Positions 45,946 through 57,046 of a stretch of DNA of 64,000 nucleotides are shown here, in pieces. The translations under genes and the position numbers were made by a program. The stretch spans positions 105,834,539 through 105,898,538 of the forward strand of contig OY720636.1 in the NCBI GenBank assembly GCA_963169105.1, given 5' to 3'. The stretch comes from Ceriagrion tenellum (Eukaryota; Arthropoda; Insecta; Odonata; Coenagrionidae). A model generated the notes under the pieces. It was not told the origin of the DNA. It saw only the letters and a list, made by a program, of their open reading frames with translations, and did not search any database. Within the stretch, counting starts at the first letter, position 1, and each line of letters opens with the position of its first letter.

Positions 45946-46129
45946 AATGAATATAGCATACAATCTATCCGTAGTTTCCAACAGTAGACACTCAAGTGCC
46001 TAATGACTTGATGATGACAGAAGAAGAACATTTATAGCGAATTAATAATTTTTTGTGACACAACAATCAAAAGACAAGAAAAAATGTAGACCAAAGTATA
46101 TAAATATATTGTAAGATCATTTTTCACAA

Positions 46130-46440
46130 TTGCAGCTGAGGCACGGGCAGAAACGGGCAAAACAAAACCAATGATAGAAACAGAGGAGATGAGAACACTG
46201 ACGGAGATAAGCAGGAATACGTTTAGGGATATAACGCATCAAACATAATAGAGAAAAATTACAGTTACAACCTATAATCGAGAGAAAACCGACAAGACAG
46301 CAGGATTGGAACAATCATATCACAAGAATGGACGTAAGAAAAATTGTAAGAATCGCTCGAGAAGTTGCCAGTAAAAAAGAGATGACGAGGCAGACCTCCA
46401 AAAATAAGGAGATAATCATTCTTTACATTATAAAATAAAC
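46130..46440 (+). pseudogene. LINE reverse transcriptase tail, family 4
   Basis: Reads ETEEMRTLTEISRNTFRDIT and, in another frame, WNNHITRMDVRKIVRIAREV then KKR and RGRPPK. The MRTLR-I-GKT block and the W-HI-RM-RIAR..GRP ending belong to a LINE family distinct from the others here. At least one frameshift is present and only the C-terminus survives. Confidence 0.8.
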
Positions 46441-47399
46441 AGACAGCAGCCTATATATAAAGCTAGAAATAGTATATTTCAGAAGGATAAATAATAACCA
46501 AATAAAATCGTTACGTGATGAACAACGTGTTTGAAGGAATAAAAATTAGCTACTATTGGCTATTTGCTTCTATTAATCGAGCATTTCTAATAGATATGCT
46601 TCGAGTGCATCTTCATTACATCAATCTTCTCTTGCTTAAATTTTAGTACTTTCCCCCTACACACCATATTTCGAAAGTTCATTATCATCCTATCAATCTC
46701 TATTTTTCAGGAACACGACACTTGCTCACCTGTTGGAGTAATTTCTCAGAATTCCTTCATCAGCATATCCAACAGTTCAGACAGATTCAATTACATTTAT
46801 GTTTGTGCCCATAGGCAAAGAAACAGCACAGTTATATTTTTATACAAACAGCAAAATCGGTGAATTCCGTATTTATATTAATAGCGATAGATTACAACAG
46901 CATTTAAAAGAAAAAAAGTAGCTAACAGACCATACGTGGCATAAATACAGAAATTTTATTGCCTATTAGTTTGTTTCTCCTACGGACGACCAAAGGCAGG
47001 AGGAACAAGCTTCCTATCTGAAACGGAACAGGTCAATTGGCCTTAAACAGGATAGTTATAGATGATCCCATTTTTCCTGCATGTTATGCTAGTTGTAGAT
47101 AGTTAAAGTGGAGAAATCATCGTGATACACATTTTCTGTGTAGTGTGGTAACATTCCGACGTTGCGTAAGAGGCATAACATTACCGAACTATACTGACAC
47201 AAATCTAGGGGACGGCCCAGCAGGGATCGTCTGCATGATTTAATTTTTACCTCTAACCGATCTCAGGACGATAGGATGGTTTTAATAATCTATTTGAACA
47301 AATGGTTTCAGTTTTATAGCATGACACACATAAAATATTAACAAATAAATTATTCTAATCTGGAGAGGATGAATACTAATTTTTTTCCTATTTTATGAT
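46441..47399. other. No recognisable feature
   Basis: AT-rich sequence. Confidence 0.4.
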
Positions 47400-47650
47400 T
47401 CCATCGGCCTTGAAACAGCCTCTTCGACGTTTGCAATGGACATTTTATGACAAAAACGATGCCCTGTGAGTTGGAAAATGAACCCTGACGGTACTCGAGT
47501 GTGCGACCCTAGGGTTGGTAGACGAGAGCCATGCCCCGCTGCCGGCATCATCGTCGTTGCGCTTCTACATTCAATTCTACCCTCCCACCCGAATTAGAAT
47601 CCCTCGGAATGGCTAAAAATTCCGTTCGCCTAAATTAAAAAAATCTCCAG
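47400..47650 (-). mobile_element. tRNA-derived repeat family C, copy 1
   Basis: The tRNA-like unit is at 47480-47552 on the minus strand (GGCAGCGGGGCATGGCTCTC, then the B-box relic CACTCGAGTACC). Its upstream flank shares ATTCAATTCTAC and CGCCTAAATTAAAA-type blocks (plus strand) with 49035-49130. Downstream, the minus strand reads GTCGAAGAGGCTGTTTCAAG then GCCGATGG, a possible worn stem of the hairpin type. The family name is local to this annotation. Confidence 0.55.
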
Positions 47651-47652
47651 GA

Positions 47653-48120
47653 ACGAACAACACGTCACGCGGCGACCCAAGACCGGAGGTGGGGCGAGTA
47701 GGTGAGGGTTTGATAAAAAAAGGAGGAGGGGGAGAGAGGGTAGTTGGAGAAGGATAGGTCTGGGAGGGGTAGGTAGATGGGGCGAAGGGGGGTGGGACAA
47801 GGAGGAAAAGTGGAAGGGGAAGGCAGAAGAAGTTCATTACAAGAAGGAAGGAAGCGGAGACGGAGTCTTCGGATATGCCGCTCTCAACGGCTGAGATGCA
47901 ATCTACGCATGAAATATGAGGCGCGCTCGTCAGACACATACAAATCCGGCCGGAGAAGCCCATGTATTTATTGCGAGCTGCCTCCCTCTCCCCCACACCC
48001 CCGCCTCCGCCTCCCCGTCCTGGATCATCCATATCGCTTGCCCAGGCGGATATGAAATAACGGAGTGTGGCGAGGGAGGGGGAGGGGCGAGTGCCGGGAC
48101 CAAAAAGGAACGTTACTGAA
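47653..48120. other. GC-rich patch with simple G/A-rich tract
   Basis: Purine-rich on the plus strand at 47690-47860, with CpG-bearing sequence to 48100. The longest open frame in the window (47613-48218, minus, 201 codons) crosses it. That frame is rich in Pro, Ser and Gly from low-complexity sequence and has no recognisable domain, so I do not call it a gene. Confidence 0.4.
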
Positions 48121-48720
48121 GGCTGTCTTAATCTTCCGCGGGAATTAAATCCGGAGTAATATATGCGCGGGATGACCATTTGAAGATTGGGCAAAATCTC
48201 GACGCGATGAAGGGTCAAAGCTCGACCTAGGGTTAAAGGTGCCTATCGTGAATGGTGCCGACGCGACGGAGGGATTTTAAAAGTCCAAAATTTCGGTAGT
48301 AGGAATTCGCGGGATTATAATGTTACGGCTTATTGTTAGAATGACAATGAAGGAAGACTATGAAAGCTATGAAAGTGGAAGATTATGATTTCTCGCTCGG
48401 GGAAGATTATGAATGAATGATTCATAAAATTATGTTGAACAGCCCAGCGCTAAGAAATTCCAAGCCTAAATATAATTTCTAAATATAATGATTATTTATT
48501 TCCACTACCAACAATTTTCCGGCTTTTTTTAGTGCATACAGAAATTTCTTATACATAACGCTTCATTCTTCTAACTGAGAACATTGTAAGAAGACAGTAC
48601 AGTTCTGTCATATTCGTGTGCTTATTAATTCTTAGTAATTTAATTTTCCATCAACCCAAAAATAGACCCCTTGTATTAAGATCTGAGGCTTTATCAGCGT
48701 GAGATATTGAAAATTTCTAT
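48121..48720. other. No recognisable feature
   Basis: AT-rich sequence. Confidence 0.4.
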
Positions 48721-48875
48721 TCGGGAAGTCCACCGGGTGAGAGACTCCATACATGGCCGACATTACGATGTCCGAGTCATCTTCAGAGCAGAATCTGACA
48801 GAAAGATTCTGCCCTGAAGAGGATGGACGACTCGGAGTTTCACTTATGGAGTTTCTCACTCGGTAGACTTCCCGA
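48721..48875. repeat. Foldback hairpin with CTGAAGATGAC-type loop
   Basis: Outer arms (TCGGGAAGTC on the left, GACTTCCCGA on the right) and an inner perfect pair (CAGAATCT, AGATTCTG) fold the whole segment. The left arm on the minus strand reads CTGAAGATGACTCGGACATC, the right arm CTGAAGAGGATGGACGACTC. The CTGA-AGATGAC box is shared with the 52.6- and 56.5-kb hairpins. GAAAC is not preserved. It lies directly downstream of a minus-strand tRNA-like head at 48951-49026. Confidence 0.75.
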
Positions 48876-48950
48876 GAAGACCTTCTCAAGCCCTTCGGAT
48901 ATTTGAAACGGTGGTTTTACGAGAAAAAATATTTTTTGGCTATTGAAAAT

Positions 48951-49130
48951 CGCACCTGGTAGTACTCGAATCCGCGACCCTCGGGTTGCCAGGCGAGAGA
49001 GCCTTACCACACCACCAAAGTGGATGAAAAAATCATCGTCGCAACCCCTTTATATTCAATTCTACTCATCAGGCCGAAAGAAAATATCTCATAATTTCCA
49101 TTGCCTAAATTAAAACTCTCACGGTCCTCT
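48951..49130 (-). mobile_element. tRNA-derived repeat family C, copy 2
   Basis: The tRNA-like unit is at 48951-49026 (minus: GGTGGTGTGGTAAGGCTCTC, B-box-like GGATTCGAGTACTACC). The upstream flank 49035-49130 matches copy 1 at 47551-47650. Read along the minus strand, the head is followed after ~75 bp by the hairpin at 48721-48875. Confidence 0.6.
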
Positions 49131-51059
49131 TACATAAAAATTAATCAAATTCCTCAGCCCCCTGACGATGTTCTTTGTAGGAAGAACAAAATATTGAGTT
49201 TAACAAGAAAAACAACAGCAGAAAAGCCCGAAAAAAATTGATACTGGAAATACCAATCTCTTCATAATCCTTCAAGCTTATAATGTTTATTTATTCTCAA
49301 TAAACAAGAAATCTATACCCAAGGCCTCATATTTCACCTAATCAGCAGTTATCAATGAAAGAACATAGATTTACGGTCCCTATGGACCCTAGATAGTGAA
49401 AATAACCTAGGTGCGGGATTTGATCACTCAACACCACGGGGAAGAAGCAAGGAAACTACGACGTTGAAACCGAGACACACCAGGTATTTCAAGCTTTTAT
49501 TACCCTGCCAGCAATTCAACAAAATTTTTGTTAAGGTTTTTATTATCATGAACACTGCAGGTAATGAAGTGAACAAGCCGTATCAGGCAAGATGAGGCGG
49601 AAGACCTTTTCCGGAAAAAAGTAACAAATATATTGCTGTCCACTTTAATTCCCATAACCACATGTATTTCCACGAATGACATCGTAATTAATGAAGAAAT
49701 TACTGATGAGCCAAAATTGTCGAAATGGCATCAAATTAAAAGGTAATACTTTCTAGATTGCTTTCTAGATCTTCGTCTAATTTCTTTCTAGATCTAATTA
49801 TATTCCTTTCACAGGAATTCACTTCCTTGCTTGCGAGCCTTCAAATTCCTTCCCAAATGTAACAATCAACCATCTTCATTATAAATGTTTCAGAGTAAAA
49901 AATTGCATCCCACTACACATTACCTACATCCTTTCATTATACTTTTGATTTCAACCGATGTCAATTCCTCGTAAGCGGTTGATGACAATCATAAACTTCG
50001 CGATCACTGCTGAAGTTATTTCATAGTTTACAACTAGTAGAAAATCTATATGCATGAAATATTAGATCTAATCAGGGAAGAATACTTGCCTACACCGCTT
50101 TACCAAAGGAAGACAATGAAAAAGTTAATTTGGCATTACATCGTCTACTGAAGACAACACCATCAGAAATTTCAAGAATATTTTATGAAATGTAAGATAC
50201 TACATTAACTCACATATGTACGCTGTATAAGCGACAACTGAAAGAAATTAATACTAATTTTCGGGGATTCTAAACTAAAATGATTAAGTTCTTTGTAATT
50301 TAATCAGTTTTCAAAGTTCAACGTAGTAACAGTGATCCTTGAACACCAGTTTATTGAATCGAAACATTTGCTGCAGGAGTGTACATAATTTCTAAACGTA
50401 GAGAGCCAATCTTGAATCCTCGGTATTAAGCGTACGGGCCATAAATAATTTTCGACAGGTTAATAAAATCCTCATCTACAGTCATTCTCCCTGCATTGCA
50501 CTCCCGGAAAATGTACCCAGCCGAAGGAGACGGAAAATTCGAACCCCCAAAGACTTGATTTACGCCCGTCTAATATCGATGAAAGTCGAAAGAAAGATTC
50601 ATGCTGAAGTCAAATATCTGCATCGCGTAATATTAGCATTCTGCATTATTATTACTATTATCTCGGACCTCGAAATCAAAACGAGCTCCCCTTTTCGCCC
50701 ACGAAATACTGCCGGAAAACACAAAGTTGAAGAAATCGCACGCCCCCTCCCTTTCCATTAACTCGCGAGAGCTTCCCCGTCCCGTACCCTTTGTGAAGAT
50801 TGGATCAATGGACCAAAACTCTTAGATAAAGGCGCCTTACCTACTCATGCAACGTGGAAACGTATCTCTTTTTCTCTCCCTCTCTCCTCCCTCTTAACGA
50901 TTTTCGTAAATTATTATCCAACTGTTTCTCGGAAAATAACACTACAAATCATTACTTAAAAAGGAGGGAGAAGGAAGAGGGAGGGAGAGAGAACCACTAT
51001 CGAACTATGAACATTTTTCCCGAAATAATTTATGGGCGAGAGAGATATGCGAGAGCGAG
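49131..51059. other. No recognisable feature
   Basis: AT-rich. A minor cluster of three CTTTCTAGAT words lies at 49751-49795. No coding similarity was found. Confidence 0.45.
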
Positions 51060-51349
51060 CGTGAAGAAGATAATTATAAAGAGTTGGGCGAGGAAGGGAA
51101 GGGGAAGGGATGGAGAATGAAAGAGGAGGCGCGGGAGGGGAAGTGAAAACGGGGGAGGGGGATTGAAACGGAGGGGTTGGGTGGACGTAGAAGGGGGGAG
51201 GGCCGGCGAGGGGGTACCGGATTGCGCCGAAGATAAGCAACAGAGAGAGAGAGAGAGAGGGAGAGTGGAGAGGGAAGAGAATAAAGGAGCGGCCGGGGGT
51301 ATGAGGGTTTACGTTGAAGGTGAGAAGGAAGATTTCAGGGGAGGCTGTG
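51060..51349. repeat. Purine-rich low-complexity tract
   Basis: Dominated by G and A on the plus strand, with a GA microsatellite at 51242-51260 and several GGGG runs. Open frames here are compositional. Confidence 0.7.
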
Positions 51350-52140
51350 GTACGGGGGGGGGGGGGATCGGGACCTTCATCAGGTTGGCGCCTCTTCTCA
51401 GAAGACGACGAGACTAGGGAGGAGGAGGAAGGGAGAAAGGATTCCCTTCAGCGACTGTTTCTGCTCTGCACTCCTGAAAACGTTCGCGTGGGGAGTCGCG
51501 ATTCGTGGTTCAGAGACGTGGACCATTTGGAAAGGTCACTTTCAATAGCCCTAAGGAGAGGGAACGGGACCTTCATCAGCTTGGCGCCTCTCCTCAGAAG
51601 ATAAGGCTAGGAAGGAGGAAGTAAGGAGAAAGGATTACCTTCAGCGACTGTTTCTGCTCTGCACTCCTGAAAACGTTCGCGTGGAGAGTCGCGTTTCGTG
51701 GCTCAGAGACGTGGACCATTTGGAAAGGTCATTTTCAATAGCCCTAGAAAGGGGGGAAACGGGATCTTCATCAGCTTGGCACCTCTCCTCAGAAGACGAC
51801 GAAGCTAGGGAGGAGGAGGAAGGGAGAAAGGATACCCTTCAGCGACTGTTTCTGCTCTGTTCTACTGAAAACGTTCGCGTGGAGAGTCGCGTTTCGTGGC
51901 TCAGAGACGTGGACTATTTGGAAAGGTCACTTTCAATAGCCCGAGGGAAGGAGTAACGGATCCTTCATCAGCTTAGGCGCCTCTCCTCAGAGGAAAAGGC
52001 TAGGGAGGAGGAAGTAAGGAGAAAGGATTCCCTTCAGCGACTGTTTTTGCTCTGCACTCCTGAAAACCGTCGCGTGGAGAGTCGCGTTTCGTGGTTCATC
52101 GACGTGGACCATTTGGGAAGGTCACTTTCACTAGCCCTAA
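51350..52140 (+). repeat. Satellite-like tandem array, four units of about 196 bp
   Basis: The block CCTTCATCAG starts at 51374, 51570, 51765 (one mismatch) and 51962, giving spacings of 196, 195 and 197 bp. Each unit contains TTCAGCGACTGTTT, CTCCTGAAAACGTTCGCGTG-like sequence and GTCGCGTTTCGTGG. The fourth copy ends near 52139. Because unit lengths vary around a multiple of three, open frames break between units. The 196-bp period is close to one nucleosome repeat. Confidence 0.95.
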
Positions 52141-52286
52141 TTTCACTAATATCTAATTTGGCACCAGCCAGAATCGTCACCACTTTTTTCCGAGGTCGTT
52201 GATTTTGGCTGATGCCATAGCAGATGAACTTTGAAAGCCATCATCCATTAAATAATATTTAGTTACTGGTTAATTTTTTACACAGA

Positions 52287-52364
52287 GAGGGATCGGGTTG
52301 GTGTAGTGGCTAGAGTACTGGCTAACCGTACGGGTGTCCAGGGTTCAAATCTCTGCACAGCTGG
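52287..52364 (+). repeat. tRNA-like head of SINE family A
   Basis: GGGATCGGGTTGGTGTAGTG, GGCTAGAGTACTGGC and the B box GGGTTCAAATCTCTGC match the family A head. The GATGAGACGTTAAACC body does not follow. Instead about 135 bp of AT-rich sequence leads into the hairpin at 52499-52722. Confidence 0.8.
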
Positions 52365-52498
52365 TTTTATCCTTCGGAAAACCGAAACCATCAACAAGTG
52401 ACCAACCTTTTTATATATTCTTTTATAAATTTCCCAATAACTAAAAAAAATATAACAGAACGAACAATGCCAGGGGTAACTTTGTGAAATTTCTCCAT

Positions 52499-52722
52499 GA
52501 TGGAAAAAGAACAAGCTTTGCAAATTTCACAACTAAGTTTTATTCATGACCCGGGTTTTAACAGTTTACATCATCTTCAGGTGGGCCTAAATATGACATA
52601 AAGATGCACCAGATGATGTTATCTACAGATGAAGATGTACCCGAGGATGACATAAACTGTCGAAACCCGGGTCGTGAATAAAACTTACTAGTGAAATTTG
52701 CAAAGTTTGTTCTCTTTCCATC
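52499..52722. repeat. Foldback element with ACCCGGGT cores
   Basis: Arms of about 80 bp fold back; CAAATTTCAC-CTAAGTTTTA on the left answers TAAAACTTA-GTGAAATTTG on the right. The right arm has a GACA-TAAAC-TGTC stem (around 52649-52661), GAAAC and the palindrome ACCCGGGT (52665-52672), then CGTG. The left arm, on the minus strand, has CTGAAGATGATG, a matching stem, AAAAC and ACCCGGGT (52549-52556). The box upstream of the stem is CTGAAGATGA or GAGGATGA instead of CTGATGA, so the hammerhead match is weaker. Confidence 0.85.
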
Positions 52723-53825
52723 AAAAATATAATTGTCATGTAAATACATTTTTTAACTATTCCACTCCATGGTAGCATCGGTTCTTATTAATACTTTTCC
52801 ACAAAGAGGCGATAATATTAGACAAAGTGCTAATTTCACGAATAAAAAAATTTCGGGTTTCACCTCATGGAAGCATGCCATTTTCACAGGAAAGTAAATA
52901 ATTGCACGTCAAGGACCTAAAAATAACATCCGTTGAAATCTGGATCGGTATATATATTTAAAAAAAGGAGTGGATAACTAAAAATACTCTTTTTCTATCA
53001 TATGTAAACTGAAAAAAAAATTTCCAATCTTTCACCAGTGCTCGCATGAAACACCGTGGAATTTCATGTTCAGTTTGTGGCAGAAAAATAGCATCGAAAG
53101 ATATAACAGATAGGTTTTAATATAGGCAAATATAAGTTAGCATCAAAGGGAAACAAAGACTGAGCTTTACATTAAACACTTTTTCTATGACCCAACGGGA
53201 TGTGTACTACCTGAATAATATCAAAGTCATTCTACGTTCGAAACACCACGAGGAGGAAAAGCAGTCGGAAAGAAGGAAGACAGAGGAGGGAAGGAAATAA
53301 GTGGGAGTCTCAAGGAGTTAACGAAAAGCGAGGAAGGGTGAGAGAGATCCGTGACGTCATCGTTTCCGAGTTGGCACTAACTCACGCCGACCCGTCAAGC
53401 TGCATATTCCCCTTCCCCTCCCACCTTATCCCTTCCCATTCTTTTCCCTCATTCCTTTCTGCATCGGCGCAAACGCCTCTCCTCGCTGCCATGTCTCCCA
53501 TTCTTCCTCTCTTTCCGACCTCCGTCCATAATAACAACCCCACGCTCGTCACTGGCCTTCCATCCCTCGTTTGCATCAATTACACTGGCATTAATTTGTT
53601 CTTCGATGAGCGCGACCTGCTTCATGGAGAGAATTTACGGTGAGAATCGAAGTTGGTATATTTCATTATGCGTTCGATCGGTTGGAAAAAGCTTCACTGG
53701 ACTATTACGACCTTCCTATTCCGCTTTCTGCTGTCTCAATTTATTGTTATCGTTTTAGCCATCGATGGGCTGCGATTACACAACTTTCTTAATTTTATCA
53801 ATTTCCTTCCCTTTCTCTTGCGCTA
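52723..53825. other. No recognisable feature
   Basis: AT-rich, with a C/T-rich CpG-bearing stretch at 53340-53560. A 101-codon frame there (53338-53643) has no domain. Confidence 0.4.
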
Positions 53826-54318
53826 TAGTGCTCGCAGAGTTTCTGTGAACTGGAGAGTTCCTCCAAGCCTAGCTTCCCATGGTAGATGAGCAGCGATTGG
53901 TTATCGGCGTCCAATCCCGTTAACCGGTTCTTAGCTCAGTGCGCGCTGCGTACGAATACTGTAAGTGGCGACACAAAAGAATCGGCGAAAACGAACGCTA
54001 TGCCTCGGCGACGCGAGGGCCTTTAGAATAGAAATACTCTGGACGAGAAACTACCATTGAAATCGAGTCAAAACTTGCAGTGATTGCAATAGTCATCGCA
54101 TTGAGGTTATAAAGTAATCCCCATCGGCGCAGGTCACCGTGATTACACGATAAATAAACAAAACTTTAAGTCAGTATTAAAACAGTATTCGTACGCGGTG
54201 CGCACTGAAATAAGAACCGATTTACGGGATTGGACGCTGGCAGTCAATCGCTGCTCATCTACCATGAGCAGCTAGACTTGGAGGAACTCTCCAGTTCACA
54301 GAAACTCTGCGAGCACTA
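53826..54318. mobile_element. TA-flanked MITE with ~137-bp inverted ends (493 bp)
   Basis: TA lies outside both ends (53824-53825, 54319-54320). The ends are TAGTGCTCGCAGAGTTTCTG and its reverse complement, and similarity runs inward for about 137 bp to GTACGAATACTGT. The interior (~220 bp) is non-coding. TA flanks and long inverted ends fit a Tc1/mariner-type non-autonomous element. Confidence 0.85.
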
Positions 54319-54509
54319 TAGTATTCATTTATTCTGTTGCTAACTCTTGCTATGTCTTCGTCCACAAATATCCTTTAATTTCTTCAGGGTTTCTCTTCGG
54401 GAAGGTCTTTCACCTCTCCAACCTTATTCTGAATGTTACTCCGTTTCTTCCTTGATCCTTTATTTTTGTAGATTTACAATTAAATCAACAAGTAACCTAC
54501 AGGTTAAGA

Positions 54510-54665
54510 GATTAAAATGGAAGTAAAAATCCTCCAGATTTTAACACATGCGTTATCTACCAACGATATTTCTTTCTCCATCCCAGAATGCGTCCCACTT
54601 AATCCCATCCATAATACCTATTCTAATTCTTCTTTATTCTTACGACTGAGAAAAACGTGCTGTTG
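54510..54665 (-). pseudogene. LINE 3'-end scrap
   Basis: GGAAGTAAAAATCCTCCAGA with TTTTAACACATG matches the LINE 3' region at 12420 and 19990. No coherent frame remains. Confidence 0.4.
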
Positions 54666-56475
54666 AAATTTTGCTAATTCGTAAAATGGGCTTTACACCG
54701 AGGGCTCCAAGAAAAAAACTGCAGACTGCTGAGTCAGTGTTTTACAAGCTCAGCATTTCTTTTCATGTTTCTAGGGTGTGTTCTTTGTGATTCAGAACAC
54801 GATTTCGTTTTAAAGAGTCAGTTTTATTCTTATTCTGCCACTATTAATTAAATTTAAACGTTCTTAGTATTAGCTAATTTTAAGAAAATACCCCTAATCA
54901 GACCTCGTCAAATTCTACCGGTAGGATTGCCGTCAAATCTATGACTCAGTAAAATAATAAGAATTTCACAATAGAGGAGCTAATGAGTCATCATCATGCG
55001 GGTTATATGGATTTCACACCGCTAAATGCATTGTGACAATGAAAATAAATAGCAGTACCTGCTCTGGATCACCATTAAAATCCCGGAATGAACCGTTTTT
55101 TTCTCGCCAGGCTAAGAACATTCTTGCAAAGAGTTCGCGAGTATGTGAATGTACATTCATTTGGATATAAAAGGAGGCATGTGTGCATATGTGATCTCGT
55201 ATGGGTTATTGTATCTTACACGTAGGCCTTATGAGGCATGCAATACACGTATTGAGAGTAATATTTTACTTGGAGAAAAAACTATTCAAGGGAAGTAACG
55301 CCACCACCACAATATTCTCTTTCTATTGAAAAAAATAACTAATCTAACTAAATGTAACACCTTGATGTATGATATTAAAACTATTATTCGAGAATGCGAG
55401 CAATGCATCAAAACCACTTTCCATTACATACAACGGCTTTAATCGATGGATTAATACTTTCCGACCTCCTTGTCAATGTGATTAGAACTTAGAACAATAA
55501 TCCTATTACAGAAAAAATTGTCTTCTGTATCTTCTAACACCAGCATACGTTAAGAAATTTGAATAATAGAGCATACTCGAAACTAAAGAACCAATATTAT
55601 TTTTTCTGCCACATATCTATGGTGCTGAATATAAGTGCTGAATCAGATATCATACCGTATCTCTACTGAGTGTAATATGAGTCTTCAATAATTACTGAAA
55701 ACCATTAAAGTTAAAGATTGACAAAATCACAAACTCAGCTCAACATTGCTCTTTACAACTAATGCTTCACTTTACTGCAGAAGCAGTGAATATACTGGAA
55801 CCTACTTCTTAATAAAATCAAGCAGAATAATGGTAAAAGAAATATTCGAGTTTCCGAAAAAAATTAACGAATTAAGACATTAAATACAAATTCTATTCGA
55901 AAATCCGAGGCACGATAAGTCATTAAGAAATATGAAATTAGGGCACCCATCTATAAAAAATATGGCAATCGTATTATTTATTTCATTAATCATTTTGCAG
56001 CAGAAATGGTGTGTCCGATTTTGTTATGAATAAACGACTTACGAAAACAGAAAAATGTCACTATAGACACACAGGGATCCATATACTGAAATGTGAAAAT
56101 ATTTTGACGCCATTCAATGTTCACCGATATATTCCCAGTAGTAAATAATTAAAATGATTAATTTATCGCCCGGACATCCATCAATCACGCTCCCGAACAA
56201 ACGTCCATCTGACTATAGACTCCCATTCGACTGCATCAGGGTAAGTTATCTCGTCAGGAAATTTCACGTTGCCTACCGGGTCGGAAGACGGCAATTCCGT
56301 TTACTGCCTTAAACCCCCCCCCTTAACCCCCCCCTTAAAGTTGTTTCGTCCAGCACACCCCTTGCTGACTGTTAAGATCGCGACCACAATTTTTTATGGT
56401 CGTCCAGGCACTGCATAAAAGACTCATAGCTCCCGGCTTGAGGTATGGGGGCTCCCGTGACAATTAACCCCCCCT
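54666..56475. other. No gene; poly-C runs at 56308-56335
   Basis: AT-rich and unrecognised. Two runs of eight to ten C separated by TTAA lie near 56308-56335. Confidence 0.45.
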
Positions 56476-56599
56476 GATTGTAATGATAACTCGTAACTTT
56501 GAGGTTCCACAGATCTTTATTTGGAAAGACCCGGGTTTAGCCGTTCAGCGTCATCTTTAGGGACGAGTTAGAACAAAGTTACAAGTTATCATTTTAATC
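56476..56599 (-). repeat. Hairpin enclosing one ACCCGGGT core
   Basis: GATTGTAATGATAACTCGTA at 56476 and its partner ending near 56599 (TACAAGTTATCATTTTAATC) form 26-bp arms. The enclosed sequence, on the minus strand, reads CTAAAGATGACGCTGAACGG, CTAAACCCGGGTC. This is the same box order as the 52.6-kb hairpin with a single core instead of two. Confidence 0.75.
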
Positions 56600-56766
56600 T
56601 TAGTAAACTGCAGTAAGTTACGCCTGAAACAACAAACCCCCCCACCCTTACGAACGGCAAATGAAATATATTGTTGTTCAATTGTACTATTTACATTTTC
56701 ATGTTGCTGCGTATTGAATTTTTCCTGATTAATTTCGTCTAATTTCTTGATTAATTTCACCATTCA

Positions 56767-57046
56767 TTTGGACAAATTATATAATGAGAATTCATTCCAA
56801 TTCAAGCCACGATGGTTGGGGCAGTCAAGGAGGGTTAGGAGACAGTGCTTTAAGGCAGTTCAAGGTATCAGCGGGCAGACGACTGCAGGAGGTGATAATG
56901 ACTCGAAAGATTTTATTCCTCAATATAGCCATAACAAAGGCAAAACACCGTGTGCCCCTTAAAGCACTGTCGCCCCACCCCGCTCCTTGTCGCCCTAACC
57001 ATCATGTTTGAATTGGGATACATTCTAATTATATAATTTGTCCAAA
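56767..57046. mobile_element. MITE with ~90-bp inverted ends (280 bp)
   Basis: TTTGGACAAATTATATAAT at the left end is answered by ATTATATAATTTGTCCAAA at the right. Inward blocks also correspond: CAATTCAA, GATGGTT-GGGC and ACAGTGCTTTAAGG. The central ~100 bp is unique. No firm target duplication was seen. Confidence 0.85.

Noticed and set aside
47613..48218. Longest open frame (201 codons, minus strand)
   Set aside because: It spans a purine-rich low-complexity tract and translates to Pro/Ser/Gly-rich sequence with no domain. The C-terminal part is the complement of simple sequence.
51350..52140. Hammerhead motif in the satellite unit (CTGATGA on the minus strand)
   Set aside because: The sequence after CTGATGA lacks a credible stem II followed directly by GAAA and a UH site; the 7-mer is probably chance.
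56305..56340. Telomere-like repeat (C runs separated by TTAA)
   Set aside because: Only two irregular units, not the TTAGG pattern expected for insects.
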